A DNA stretch of 64,000 nucleotides from positions 141,093 to 205,092 of the forward strand of contig NZ_MUNP01000070.1 in assembly GCF_002001105.1 (NCBI RefSeq). Reading direction: 5' to 3'. Below, one piece after another: positions 15,323-24,219 of this stretch. A program made the position numbers and the translations under genes. This DNA comes from Rhodanobacter sp. C06 (lineage in GTDB: Bacteria; Pseudomonadota; Gammaproteobacteria; Xanthomonadales; Rhodanobacteraceae). The notes beneath the pieces were generated by a model. That model was given only the letters and a program-made list of their open reading frames with translations. It was not told where the DNA came from and did not search any database. Within the stretch, counting starts at the first letter, position 1. Each line of letters opens with the position of its first letter.

Positions 15323-17368
15323 ATGGACGCCCCACCTCCCGCCATCATCAGCCTGGCGATGCTGCATACCTGGTTCGGGATCTCCCCCGACGCGATGATC
15401 GCCGTGAACCAGGAAGGCGCCATCGTGCTCGCCAACGCGCAGGCGGGACGCATGTTCGGCTACGAGGATGCGATGCTGCTCGGGTTGACCCTGGAGGCAC
15501 TGCTGCCGGAACCCCTGCGGCACGCCCACCGCATGCATCGCCACGATTTCATGGCCACCCCCCGTGTGCGTCCAATGGGCATCGGCTACGAGCTGATGGG
15601 CGTGCGGCGCGGTGGCGAGTCGTTTCCGGTCGAGATCGGCCTGAGCCCGATTGCCACCGAAATCGGTGCTGTCGCGATCGCCTCGGTGCGCGACATCTCC
15701 GAGACGCGGCGGGTGCGGCAGGCCCTCGCGCGCGCGCGGCGCGACAACTTCCTCGCGCAGATCGGCCGGCTCGCGCTGGAATCACCGGACTACGAACTTG
15801 CGATCCGCCGGATACCGGAACTCGTCGCGGCCGCCCTGGAGGTGCAGGCCGTGGCCATCTTCTCCACCGACTGGCACGGCAACGCGCTGCGCGTCCGCGC
15901 CGCTACCGGATTGCATGGACAGGCCACGCAGGCGATCGTGTCCATCTTCGGCCAGACCGACCTCATTCGTGGCGCCTTCGGGACCGGGGGCCGTCATGCG
16001 GTCACGGCCGACACGCTGCGTGACGGGGAACTGGGCGGCATTCTCGCCAAGTTGGCCGGGGTCGGCTTTCATGACGTTGCGATGGTGCCGCTGTTTGGCC
16101 GCTACGAGCCGCTGGGTGTGCTGGTCGCGCTCGACTCGAAAGCGGCCGGTTTCGACCACGATCGGCTCAGCTTCCTGCAGTCGGTCGCCAATCTGCTGGC
16201 GGCGGCCGTGCAACGCAGTCGCAGCGAGGAGCAACTGGCGCATGCCCAACGGCTCGACGCGATCGGCCAGCTTACCGGCGGTGTCGCGCACGACTTCAAC
16301 AACCTGCTGACGGTGATTTCGGGCAATCTCCAGCTGCTCGAAGCCGGTCTGGCCGATCGCCCGGAACTGCTGGAAATCAGCGATGGCGCACTGCGCGCGG
16401 TGGACCGCGGTTCCGACCTGACCCGCCGGCTGCTCGCGTTCGCGCGCCGGCAGTCGCTGCAGCCCCGCGCGGTCGTGCCCAAGCCGCTGCTGGAGGAACT
16501 CGGGCACATGCTCAGGCGCACGCTCGGCGAGGCCATCGCAATCGAAATCGCGTGCGAGGCGGACGTGCCGGACGTGTACGCGGACGCGAACGAGCTGGAT
16601 ACGGCCCTGGTCAATCTCGCGCTGAATGCTCGTGATGCAATGCCGCGCGGAGGACGCCTGCACATCGCCGTGCGCGAAACCGTGGTCGAGGACGCGTCCA
16701 ACGGATGGAAACTCCCGCCGGGCCGCTATGTGGCATTCGACATCAGCGACACCGGCACGGGCATGGCGCCGGAGGTGCTGGCGCATGCGCTGGAGCCGTT
16801 CTTCACCACCAAGGACGCCGGCAAGGGCAGCGGCCTCGGCCTCAGCATGGTGTACGGCTTCGTGACCCAGTCCGGCGGCAGCCTGTCGATCGACAGCCGG
16901 CTCGGCTACGGCACTCACATCGAACTGTTGCTGCCCGTCGCAAGCGTGCCGGGCGCCACGGCGGTGGGAGCGAAGCCGCCGCGTGACGAACTGCCCGAAA
17001 AGTGCGCCACCATCCTGGTCGTCGAGGACGAAACGGACGTGCGCACCGTCGCGGTTCGGCTTCTGGGGGCGTTCGGCTACCAGGTCATCCCGGCGGGCAG
17101 CGCCCGCGAGGCGCTGGATCTGCTCACCGGGAATCCCGGCGTGGACCTGCTGTTCTCCGACGTGATGCTGGGCAGCGGCATGAATGGCGTGGAACTCGCA
17201 CACGAGGCGCGCCGCCTCCGGCCCGGGCTCGCGGTGCTGCTCACGTCCGGTTACCGGGGGCGACAGGGTGGAGCGGAGGGCCCGACCACGCCATTCGAGC
17301 TGTTGCGCAAGCCCTACCGGCGGGAGCAACTGGTCGAGGCCGTGCGCCGGGTGCTGGATGACGCGTGA
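15323..17368 (+). CDS. Hybrid sensor histidine kinase (PAS-GAF-HisKA-HATPase-REC)
   Basis: A 681-residue kinase without obvious membrane helices, so probably a cytoplasmic sensor. Domain order: PAS (about 12-130, MIAVNQEGAIVLANAQAG), GAF (about 150-300), phospho-acceptor H323 in GGVAHDFNNLL, ATPase (N box NLALNARDAM, G boxes DTGTGMAP and GKGSGLGLSMVYGF), and a C-terminal receiver with D613 in LLFSDVML. The kinase core is of the type often joined to receivers in phosphorelays. PAS and GAF could bind haem, flavin or a small ligand, but the sequence does not decide this. It directly follows its response regulator and ends six bases before the convergent Crp/Fnr gene. Confidence 0.9.
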   Translation: MDAPPPAIISLAMLHTWFGISPDAMIAVNQEGAIVLANAQAGRMFGYEDAMLLGLTLEALLPEPLRHAHRMHRHDFMATPRVRPMGIGYELMGVRRGGESFPVEIGLSPIATEIGAVAIASVRDISETRRVRQALARARRDNFLAQIGRLALESPDYELAIRRIPELVAAALEVQAVAIFSTDWHGNALRVRAATGLHGQATQAIVSIFGQTDLIRGAFGTGGRHAVTADTLRDGELGGILAKLAGVGFHDVAMVPLFGRYEPLGVLVALDSKAAGFDHDRLSFLQSVANLLAAAVQRSRSEEQLAHAQRLDAIGQLTGGVAHDFNNLLTVISGNLQLLEAGLADRPELLEISDGALRAVDRGSDLTRRLLAFARRQSLQPRAVVPKPLLEELGHMLRRTLGEAIAIEIACEADVPDVYADANELDTALVNLALNARDAMPRGGRLHIAVRETVVEDASNGWKLPPGRYVAFDISDTGTGMAPEVLAHALEPFFTTKDAGKGSGLGLSMVYGFVTQSGGSLSIDSRLGYGTHIELLLPVASVPGATAVGAKPPRDELPEKCATILVVEDETDVRTVAVRLLGAFGYQVIPAGSAREALDLLTGNPGVDLLFSDVMLGSGMNGVELAHEARRLRPGLAVLLTSGYRGRQGGAEGPTTPFELLRKPYRREQLVEAVRRVLDDA

Positions 17369-17374
17369 AGCCGC

Positions 17375-18097
17375 TCACTGGATCGTGCAGGGCGTGCCGA
17401 CGCAGGCGCGCAACTTGGGCACATCCAGCAACTTCACTTCGCGGCGAAGCACCGAGATGTACTGGAGCCGCTCCAGGTGCGACAGCGCCCGGGTCACGGT
17501 TTCGTGCTTCAGCGCCAGGAAACTCGCGATATCCGCCCGCCCCATCCGCAGGATGAAGTGGCGGGCACTGAAGCCGAGGCGGGCGAGGCGGGCGGCAATG
17601 TCCAGCAGGAACGCCGCCACGCGCTGCTCGGCCGGCAGGGTTCCAATCGTCAACATCCAGACGCGGTCGCGGCGGATTTCCTCGGCCAGCGCCGCCGCCA
17701 GGCGAACCTGCAGCTCGGGGATGTGACGCAACGCATCCAGCACCGGCGGATACGGCAGTTCCCAGATCTCGGCATCGTCCAGCGCGACGGCATCGCAGGT
17801 GTGCACGCTCAGGCCGATGGACTCGACGCCGAGCAGGTCGCCGCGCATCCTGAATCCGGTCACCTGCTCGCGGCCATCCTCGGACAACTCGCAGGTCTTC
17901 AGGAACCCCGCATGCACGAAATGCAACGCGCGGAATGGCTGGCCGTTGCGGTACAGGTATTGGCCCGCCCTCACCTTCCGGCGTGTCACGACCATGTGCC
18001 GCTGCAACTCGGCGATATCCAGCTCGAGCGGCGCTTCGTGCCGGAACGATTGCGGATTCGTGGCTTCAGGCGCGAGCGGTGCGAACGAGGTGTCCAT
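17375..18097 (-). CDS. Crp/Fnr-family regulator without the FNR iron-sulfur cysteines
   Basis: A 240-residue regulator with the FNR layout: cyclic-nucleotide-like barrel (RAGQYLYRNGQPFRALHFVH, TGFRMRGDLLG), long dimer helix, and helix-turn-helix (MGRADIASFLALKHETVTRAL). The recognition helix E-T-V-T-R matches E-x-x-S/T-R, which contacts TTGAT half-sites in FNR/FixK/DNR proteins. The N-terminal cysteine cluster of FNR/Anr is absent; only two cysteines lie in the barrel (KTCELS, HTCDAV). It therefore resembles FixK- or DNR-type members that do not sense oxygen by a [4Fe-4S] cluster. It is the obvious candidate to bind the boxes in this island. The box at 18221 lies 123 bases upstream, so it may control itself. 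Confidence 0.9.
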   Translation of the reverse strand: MDTSFAPLAPEATNPQSFRHEAPLELDIAELQRHMVVTRRKVRAGQYLYRNGQPFRALHFVHAGFLKTCELSEDGREQVTGFRMRGDLLGVESIGLSVHTCDAVALDDAEIWELPYPPVLDALRHIPELQVRLAAALAEEIRRDRVWMLTIGTLPAEQRVAAFLLDIAARLARLGFSARHFILRMGRADIASFLALKHETVTRALSHLERLQYISVLRREVKLLDVPKLRACVGTPCTIQ

Positions 18098-18220
18098 GCC
18101 GTACTCCCGTTGTGTGGTTGCGTTCGACGCCAAAGCTAGGGCGCGACCGCAACCACAGGATGTCGGCCGGGCAACGCTTGGTAACAGTGCGTAACAGCGG
18201 CGCCATCGCGGCACGCCGGC

Positions 18221-18234
18221 TTGATGCGCGTCAA
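18221..18234. promoter_or_regulatory. FNR/Anr-type box, one mismatch
   Basis: TTGATGCGCGTCAA. It sits in the divergent gap between the Crp/Fnr regulator (minus, starts 18097) and the ribonucleotide-reductase-like gene (plus, starts 18289). Confidence 0.65.
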
Positions 18235-18288
18235 TTCGCCCGGGCGGCGGTCCGGGATAGTCGACACAGCTCAGCTGCCTTCCCGCCC

Positions 18289-19371
18289 ATGATCGAGCCA
18301 CGCCGGTTGTCCCCGTTCATCGACCTCGCCGCCGTCGAAGCCTGGGATGCTTGGTTCCGTTGGCGCGAGCGCAGCGTGCTGCGCGATGTTTCCATCGAGG
18401 ACACCTGGTGGCGGGTAGTCAGCACGCTGGCGTCGGCGGAGCCCAGCCATGAAGAAGCGACATGGCAGGTGCGCTTCATGGACGCCTTGGCCAGCTGGCG
18501 ATTGCTGCCTGACGAGCGCGTGCTGGCGAAGATCGGCACCGGCCGGTCCGGCTGGCACGGCGATGTGCTGCACGCCGTGCTGAACGCGGCGTGCTTCGTA
18601 TCGCCGGAAGGCGCGCCGCGCGCGACCATCGACTTCGCTGCGCTGGCCGATTGCGCGGCCCTCGCTGTGCGGGCCCTCGACAACGCCGCGCTGCTGGCCG
18701 GCCATGTGGCGACACGGTTCCGAATCGGCATCGTCGGCGTCGCCGACGCACTCGCCCTGCTCGGGCTGGAGTACGACAGCGATGCGGGGCGCGCACAGGC
18801 AGCGGCGCTGGCACGAGCGCTTGCGGAGGGCTGCCTGGGCGGCAGCATCGCGCTCGCCGCGTCGCGGGGAGCCTGCAAGCGCGACGCACGCGGGCTCATC
18901 GCGCGCGCGATGCTGCGCGACGCACCGCGGGACCTGCTGAAGGATGCCGCCCGGCACGGCCTGCGCCACATGCAGCTGACTGCGATCACCTCGCAGCCCC
19001 GGCTTGCACTGCTGGCCAACGACGTGGCCGACGCCGTCGACCCGCTGCTCGGCGAGAACCATGCGCATGCGATCGAGGCGGCCGACGGGCGACGCACGAT
19101 ACGCTCCTCCGGCTACGCGCTGAACCTGCTGCGCGGCCACATCGGCCGCCCTGGCGAGCGGCCGGACACGCTGGAACACCAGTCGTGGTTCGCGCAGCTC
19201 GCGATGCGCGCCGCGCTGCAACCTTGGATGGACATCCCCATCGCCTACCCGCTGCTGACGGTGCGTCAACCCGAAGAATCGCAACGGCTGGAGGCCAGGA
19301 AACTGACAGCTCAGCATGGCCTCGGCGAACCAACCTGGCGCAGCTCGGCGGAGTTGCAGGCGATCCAGTAG
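18289..19371 (+). CDS. Ribonucleotide-reductase-like protein missing the catalytic core
   Basis: A 360-residue protein resembling class II (B12-type) ribonucleotide reductase at both ends of a large internal gap. Residues 38-85 (TWWRVVSTLASAEPS, FMDALASWRLLPDERVLA, IGTG) match the N-terminal ATP-cone-following region. Residues 115-165 (FAALADCAALAVRALDNAAL, FRIGIVGVADALALLGL) match the conserved stretch after the active site. The N-x-C-x-E active-site motif is not present and the usual length is about twice this or more, so it is unlikely to reduce ribonucleotides. The family link is my reading of patterns; a search would be needed to confirm it. An FNR-type box lies 54 bases upstream. It converges with phosphoketolase. 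Confidence 0.55.
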   Translation: MIEPRRLSPFIDLAAVEAWDAWFRWRERSVLRDVSIEDTWWRVVSTLASAEPSHEEATWQVRFMDALASWRLLPDERVLAKIGTGRSGWHGDVLHAVLNAACFVSPEGAPRATIDFAALADCAALAVRALDNAALLAGHVATRFRIGIVGVADALALLGLEYDSDAGRAQAAALARALAEGCLGGSIALAASRGACKRDARGLIARAMLRDAPRDLLKDAARHGLRHMQLTAITSQPRLALLANDVADAVDPLLGENHAHAIEAADGRRTIRSSGYALNLLRGHIGRPGERPDTLEHQSWFAQLAMRAALQPWMDIPIAYPLLTVRQPEESQRLEARKLTAQHGLGEPTWRSSAELQAIQ

Positions 19372-19379
19372 CGCTGCGC

Positions 19380-21782
19380 TCAGCGCAATATGCCCGCCTC
19401 GGGAGACGCCCATGCCCATTCGCGCACTTCCGGCAGGTCCATGCCGTGCTCGCAGATGTAGCGGCGGTGCTCGGTCAGCTTGTCCAGCAGTTTCTGTTTG
19501 AGGTAGACGGTCCGCGAGGCGAGCCCGGGCAAGCGCTCGATCGCATCCATCACCAGGTGGAAGCGATCCAGCCCGTTCAGCACCGTCATGTCGAACGGGG
19601 TGGTGATCGCCCCCTCTTCCTTGTACCCATGCACGTGCAGGTTGTCGTGGTTGCGCCGCCGGTAAGTCAGGCGATGGATCAGCGCGGGGTAGCCGTGGTA
19701 GGCGAAGATCACCGGCCGGTCAGCGGTGAACAGCCGATCGAAATCGCCGTCGCCGAGACCATGCGGGTGCAGGCTAGGTGACTCCAGTTTCATCAGGTCC
19801 ACGACGTTGACGACCCGGATCTTCAGCTCCGGGAGGTGGTAGCGAAGGATGGATACGGCAGCCAGCGTCTCCAGGGTCGGCACGTCGCCTGCACAGGCCA
19901 TCACCACGTCAGACTCGCCGTCCTGGTCGTTGCTGGCCCATGGCCAGATGCCGATGCCGCGACTGCAATGCTCGACGGCAGCCTCGATGCCCAGCCACTG
20001 CGGCGCGGGATGCTTGCCGGCGACCACCACGTTCACGTAGTGGCGGCTGCGCAGGCAGTGATCCATCACCGAGAGCAGGCAATTGGCGTCCGGCGGCAGG
20101 TAGACCCGCACGATCTCCGCCTTCTTGTTGACCACGTGGTCGATGAAGCCGGGGTCCTGGTGGGTGAAGCCGTTGTGGTCCTGCCGCCACACGTGTGAGG
20201 CGAGCAGGTAGTTGAGCGAGGCGATCGGCCGCCGCCAAGGGATGCGCGAAGTCATCTTCAGCCACTTGGCATGCTGGTTGAACATCGAATCCACGATGTG
20301 AATGAATGCCTCGTAGCAGTTGAACACGCCATGGCGGCCGGTCAGCAGGTAACCCTCCAGCCAACCCTGGCACTGGTGTTCGCTCAGCACCTCCAGCACG
20401 CGGCCATCGCGGGCCAGGAATTCGTCGGTCGGCCGGGTCTCGGCCTCCCATTGGCGATTCGTCACCTCGAACGCGGCCTCCAGACCGTTCGAGATCGTTT
20501 CGTCAGGCCCGAAGATGCGGAAATTGCCCTGGTCCCGGTTGGCGCGGATCACCTCGCGCAGAAAGCCGCCGAGCACGTGGGTATCGCCAATGCCAGCCAC
20601 GCCCGGCTCGGCCACCACCGCGGCATGCTTGCGGAAATCGGGCATGCGTAGGTCGTGCAACAGCAGACCGCCGTTGGCATGCGGGCTGGCGCTCATGCGC
20701 CGTTCCCCGCGCGGCGCGAGCCTGCGCAGCTCGGCGCGCAGCCGGCCGCGGGCGTCGAACAGTTCGTCGGGTCGATAGCTGCGCAGCCATGCCTCCAGCG
20801 CCGTGAGGTGCTGCGGCGTGGCGGCGGACACCGGCAACGGCACCTGGTGCGCGCGGAACGTGCCCTCGACCGGCTTGCCGTCGACGATCCGTGGACCGGT
20901 CCAGCCCTTCGGCGACTCGAGCACGATCATGGGCCATGCCGGTCGAGCATGGCTCCTCCCGTCGCGCGCCACGTGCCGGATCCGCCGGATGTCGGCGCAA
21001 ACCGCATCGAGCGCCGCCGCCATCATCCGATGCATGGACGCGGGGTGGCGACCGCGCACGAAGTACGGCTTCCAGCCGCAGCCGCGCAGGAATTGCGACA
21101 GCTCGCGGCGAGGAATCCGCGCCAACACGGTGGGATTGGCGATCTTGTAGCCGTTCAGGTGCAGGATCGGCAGCACCGTCCCGTCGCTGACGGGGTTCAG
21201 GAACTTGTTGCCGTGCCAGGACGTGGCCAGCGCGCCGGTCTCGGCCTCGCCGTCGCCGATCACGCAAGCGGCGATCAGGCCCGGGTTGTCGAACACCGCA
21301 CCGAAGGCATGGCTCAACGAATAGCCGAGCTCGCCGCCTTCGTGGATCGAGCCAGGGCACTCAGGCGAAGCGTGGCTGGCGATTCCGCCAGGGAAGGAGA
21401 ACTGCTTGAACAGGCGCTGCAGGCCCGCCTCGTCTTCACTGATCTCCGGATAGAGCTCGCTGTACGTACCGTCCAGGTAGGCATTGGCAACCACCGCCGG
21501 TCCGCCGTGTCCGGGACCGGAGAGATAGATCATGTCGAGCTTGTGCTGCCGGATCGCCCGGTTGAGGTGCGCGTAGATGAAATTCTGCCCGGGCGTCGTC
21601 CCCCAGTGGCCGACCAGCGTGTGCTTGACGTGCTCCAGCTTCAGCGGCTCGCGCAACAACGGGTTGGCGCGCAGGTAGATCTGGCCGACCGACAGGTAAT
21701 TGGCCGCACGCCACCAAGCGTCGATGCCCCGCAGGACCTGTGGATCGACCACGTCGCGACGGACTCCGGTTTTCAAGTTCAT
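19380..21782 (-). CDS. xfp: Phosphoketolase (xylulose-5-P/fructose-6-P)
   Basis: An 800-residue full-length phosphoketolase. The thiamine diphosphate motif is [10 protein letters not shown] (about residue 174); other family blocks are [51 protein letters not shown] and [16 protein letters not shown]. It splits xylulose-5-P or fructose-6-P with phosphate into acetyl-phosphate plus glyceraldehyde-3-P or erythrose-4-P. It is divergent from acetate kinase, which turns acetyl-phosphate into acetate and ATP. One perfect FNR-type palindrome at 21851 lies between the two genes. Confidence 0.95.
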   Translation of the reverse strand: MNLKTGVRRDVVDPQVLRGIDAWWRAANYLSVGQIYLRANPLLREPLKLEHVKHTLVGHWGTTPGQNFIYAHLNRAIRQHKLDMIYLSGPGHGGPAVVANAYLDGTYSELYPEISEDEAGLQRLFKQFSFPGGIASHASPECPGSIHEGGELGYSLSHAFGAVFDNPGLIAACVIGDGEAETGALATSWHGNKFLNPVSDGTVLPILHLNGYKIANPTVLARIPRRELSQFLRGCGWKPYFVRGRHPASMHRMMAAALDAVCADIRRIRHVARDGRSHARPAWPMIVLESPKGWTGPRIVDGKPVEGTFRAHQVPLPVSAATPQHLTALEAWLRSYRPDELFDARGRLRAELRRLAPRGERRMSASPHANGGLLLHDLRMPDFRKHAAVVAEPGVAGIGDTHVLGGFLREVIRANRDQGNFRIFGPDETISNGLEAAFEVTNRQWEAETRPTDEFLARDGRVLEVLSEHQCQGWLEGYLLTGRHGVFNCYEAFIHIVDSMFNQHAKWLKMTSRIPWRRPIASLNYLLASHVWRQDHNGFTHQDPGFIDHVVNKKAEIVRVYLPPDANCLLSVMDHCLRSRHYVNVVVAGKHPAPQWLGIEAAVEHCSRGIGIWPWASNDQDGESDVVMACAGDVPTLETLAAVSILRYHLPELKIRVVNVVDLMKLESPSLHPHGLGDGDFDRLFTADRPVIFAYHGYPALIHRLTYRRRNHDNLHVHGYKEEGAITTPFDMTVLNGLDRFHLVMDAIERLPGLASRTVYLKQKLLDKLTEHRRYICEHGMDLPEVREWAWASPEAGILR

Positions 21783-21850
21783 GGCTCGCCGTGTCCCGTT
21801 CCGCCCCAGCGACGGCGAACGGATATCAGCATGCGGCCATCCCCTCCCAG

Positions 21851-21864
21851 TTGATCTCGATCAA
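21851..21864. promoter_or_regulatory. FNR/Anr-type box, perfect palindrome
   Basis: TTGATCTCGATCAA. It is 68 bases upstream of xfp (minus) and 134 bases upstream of ackA (plus), and could serve both. Confidence 0.78.
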
Positions 21865-21998
21865 CGCCGTTGCAGGCGAATGACGCAGGCTGGCCGAAAA
21901 TTCCACCATCGCTCGGCTGGCTGCTACCAGCGGCACGATTCGTCACCCGATGCGTTGCCGCGCGCGGCGACGGTGCCCACGACCCGGAAGGTTCGACC

Positions 21999-23168
21999 AT
22001 GAAGGAAGCCATCCTCGCCCTGAACGTCGGATCGTCCAGCCTCAAGCTGGCTGCTTTCGACGCCACCACGCTCGATCCCGTCCTGCGTGCCGGCGTCACC
22101 GGCATCGGGTGCGATGCCCGCGCGACGTTCGAGATGCCCGTGGGCATTCGCCCGGATACGCCTGTGACACCGGCAATCGCAAATATCGAGGAAGCCGCGC
22201 ACTGGCTGCTCGATATCCTGCAACGGCATTGCCCGGACCTGCACATCGTCGCGGCTGGCCATCGCGTGGTGCACGGCGGCACGCGATTCGATCGGCCCGT
22301 GCGCATCGATGCAGCCGTGCTGGCCGGACTGGAGGCGCTGATGCCATTGGCGCCTGCACACCAGCCGGCCGCGATCGCCGTGATCCGCAGCATGAGCATG
22401 CGGCTGCCAGGTACACCGCAGATTGCCTGTTTCGACACAGCCTTCCATCGCACCCAGCCGAAGCTTTCACAGTGGTACGCCCTGCCGCGTGCCATGAGCG
22501 AGGCCGGCATCGTGCGCATCGGCTTCCACGGAATCTCCTATGAATATGTCGCGAGCGTGCTGTCGGTCATTGCCGGTAGCGCAGCGCACGACAAGGTGGT
22601 GGTGGCGCATCTCGGCCATGGCGCCAGCGTGTGCGCCATGCGCGACCTGCGCAGCGTCGCGACCAGCATGGGCCTGACACCGCTCGATGGCCTGATGATG
22701 GGGACGCGCTGCGGCGCAATCGATCCGGGCGTGCTGCTGCATCTTTTGCAGGAACAACGGATGGGCGTGCAGGAGCTGGCGGACCTGCTGGGCAACCGCT
22801 CCGGCCTGCTGGGCGTGTCCGGGATCAGCGATGACGTGCAGGTGTTGGAAGCCAGTGACGACCCACGCGCACGCGAAGCCTTGGACATGTTTGCCGAGCG
22901 TGCTGCCTGCACCATCGCTGCACAGGCGCCGCTGCTCGACGGCCTGCAAGCGCTGGTCTTCACCGGCGGCATCGGCGAACACGCCTCGGGCATGCGACGG
23001 CGCATCTGTGATCGACTGGCCTGGCTCGGCCTCACGCTCGACGAGGATGCCAACTTGCGGCATGCGCGACGCATCGATCGGGAAGACGCCTCCGTCCGGG
23101 TGTACGTGATTCCGACGAACGAGGAGATCGTGATCGCGCGTGCAGTACGCCGAGTCCTGCTTTGCTGA
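21999..23168 (+). CDS. ackA: Acetate kinase
   Basis: A 389-residue ASKHA-fold kinase. It opens with LALNVGSSSLKLAAF (phosphate-binding loop) and has HRVVHGG, the catalytic Asp in CFDTAFHRT, HLGHGASVCA (usually HLGNGAS) and TPLDGLMMGTRCGAIDPG. The C-terminal Glu of TNEEIVIAR holds Mg2+. It makes ATP and acetate from acetyl-phosphate supplied by phosphoketolase or the Pta fusion. The start at 21999 follows GGAAGG; an upstream frame would extend through the promoter. It is divergent from xfp. Confidence 0.95.
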   Translation: MKEAILALNVGSSSLKLAAFDATTLDPVLRAGVTGIGCDARATFEMPVGIRPDTPVTPAIANIEEAAHWLLDILQRHCPDLHIVAAGHRVVHGGTRFDRPVRIDAAVLAGLEALMPLAPAHQPAAIAVIRSMSMRLPGTPQIACFDTAFHRTQPKLSQWYALPRAMSEAGIVRIGFHGISYEYVASVLSVIAGSAAHDKVVVAHLGHGASVCAMRDLRSVATSMGLTPLDGLMMGTRCGAIDPGVLLHLLQEQRMGVQELADLLGNRSGLLGVSGISDDVQVLEASDDPRAREALDMFAERAACTIAAQAPLLDGLQALVFTGGIGEHASGMRRRICDRLAWLGLTLDEDANLRHARRIDREDASVRVYVIPTNEEIVIARAVRRVLLC

Positions 23169-23522
23169 GGACGGGAGGCCGGCGACACAGCTTCCCAGAT
23201 GCTTTCTTTGCGAGTGGTCCGTCCTGATTCTGGCGAAAACCGTATCGGCTCGCTCTTTGAGACGGTGATCTGACCTCTCAACCAGGATGGAAATCTTTGG
23301 CTGAGCCTTGGTTTGCGATGGGCCCCATCGTTTAAACCAGCGAGCGCAGGTCCGCCCTGTCCTCGATAACGCGGCTTAGTCACCGGCTGCCATGCGGGTA
23401 CTTGGATCGCGTACTCAACGCCAGCTGCGAGAAGCTTCAGTTATTTTGCTGCGTCGGCGGTGAGCAACTGCGCCACTCCATCGGTTGGAGTGCTGCACTT
23501 CAAAGTTGAATCCGCCACACGG
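23169..23522. other. Gap without a recognisable gene
   Basis: About 350 bases of lower GC than the flanks. It holds a 7-bp hairpin (CACTCCA/TGGAGTG, 23474-23492) downstream of the zf-CHCC gene but without a T-run, so a terminator is not convincing. No coding region is supported. Confidence 0.5.
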
Positions 23523-23879
23523 TTACCCCTGTTTCCTCGCATTCGATATCGCCAACGCTTCGTAGTAACGCTCCTCGACAAGCCAGCTAGTGCCATGCGG
23601 TGGAGGGACATCCGACTCGGCAGGTCGTAGCACGTAGACAGTGCTGCAATAGGGGCAGCGCACGCGCCCGCAATCCTGGATGGGCAGGTAGATGCGAGGA
23701 TGACTATTCCACAGCGGCGAATCCGGCGTGGGGCAGCACAGCGGCAATTCAGACCACTCCACTTCAACTGGTGCGGTTGATGAATTGCTCAAGGAGTCTG
23801 GCACCAAGGTAATGTCGCCAGCAGTCGTGTTTGCGGTAGTTGCAATGTTCGTTGGCGACAAAGTCATAACGGACCCCAT
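23523..23879 (-). CDS. Zinc-finger (zf-CHCC type) protein
   Basis: A 114-118-residue protein. Its C-terminal half has two cysteine groups (ELPLCCPTP then GRVRCPYCSTVYVL) with an intervening His (WNSHPRIYLP), the pattern of the zf-CHCC domain. Related domains occur in the NADH dehydrogenase NDUFS6 subunit and in small bacterial proteins of unknown role. The N-terminal 40 residues are polar and divergent. Starts at 23879 or 23867 are both possible; neither has a strong ribosome site. A degenerate FNR-type palindrome lies 50 bases upstream. Confidence 0.7.
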   Translation of the reverse strand: MGSVMTLSPTNIATTANTTAGDITLVPDSLSNSSTAPVEVEWSELPLCCPTPDSPLWNSHPRIYLPIQDCGRVRCPYCSTVYVLRPAESDVPPPHGTSWLVEERYYEALAISNARKQG

Positions 23880-23929
23880 GATGAGTTTCTTTGACGCACG
23901 AAGCGTCTTACACGTCGAGCTCGAATGCT

Positions 23930-23943
23930 CTGATCCAGATCAG
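23930..23943. promoter_or_regulatory. Weak FNR-like palindrome
   Basis: CTGATCCAGATCAG keeps the TGAT-N4-ATCA core but both outer bases are changed. It is 50 bases upstream of the zf-CHCC gene. Confidence 0.3.
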
Positions 23944-24219
23944 CAGCAGCAAACTGACCAGAGAGAAATCGCGGTACGAGGGATGACAGCACGCTGATCT
24001 GAATCGATTTGTGGGTACACAAGGGGTAGCGTGCGACACATGCTGACGCGCCGCCCGCGTGCGATCTCTGAGCCCCTCGCGGGATGTCCATGCTGCAATG
24101 GTCCCAGCCACGCCTGTGGCGTTCGACCACACATCCCCCACGGACAAGACTGACCGAAGTCAAGAACACTGCTCTTGTGTGCGCACATGATCCGCGCCGT
24201 CCACACTGCGGATGTATCC

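Noticed and set aside
23474..23492. CACTCCA/TGGAGTG hairpin as a terminator
   Set aside because: The stem is short and no T-run follows on either strand.
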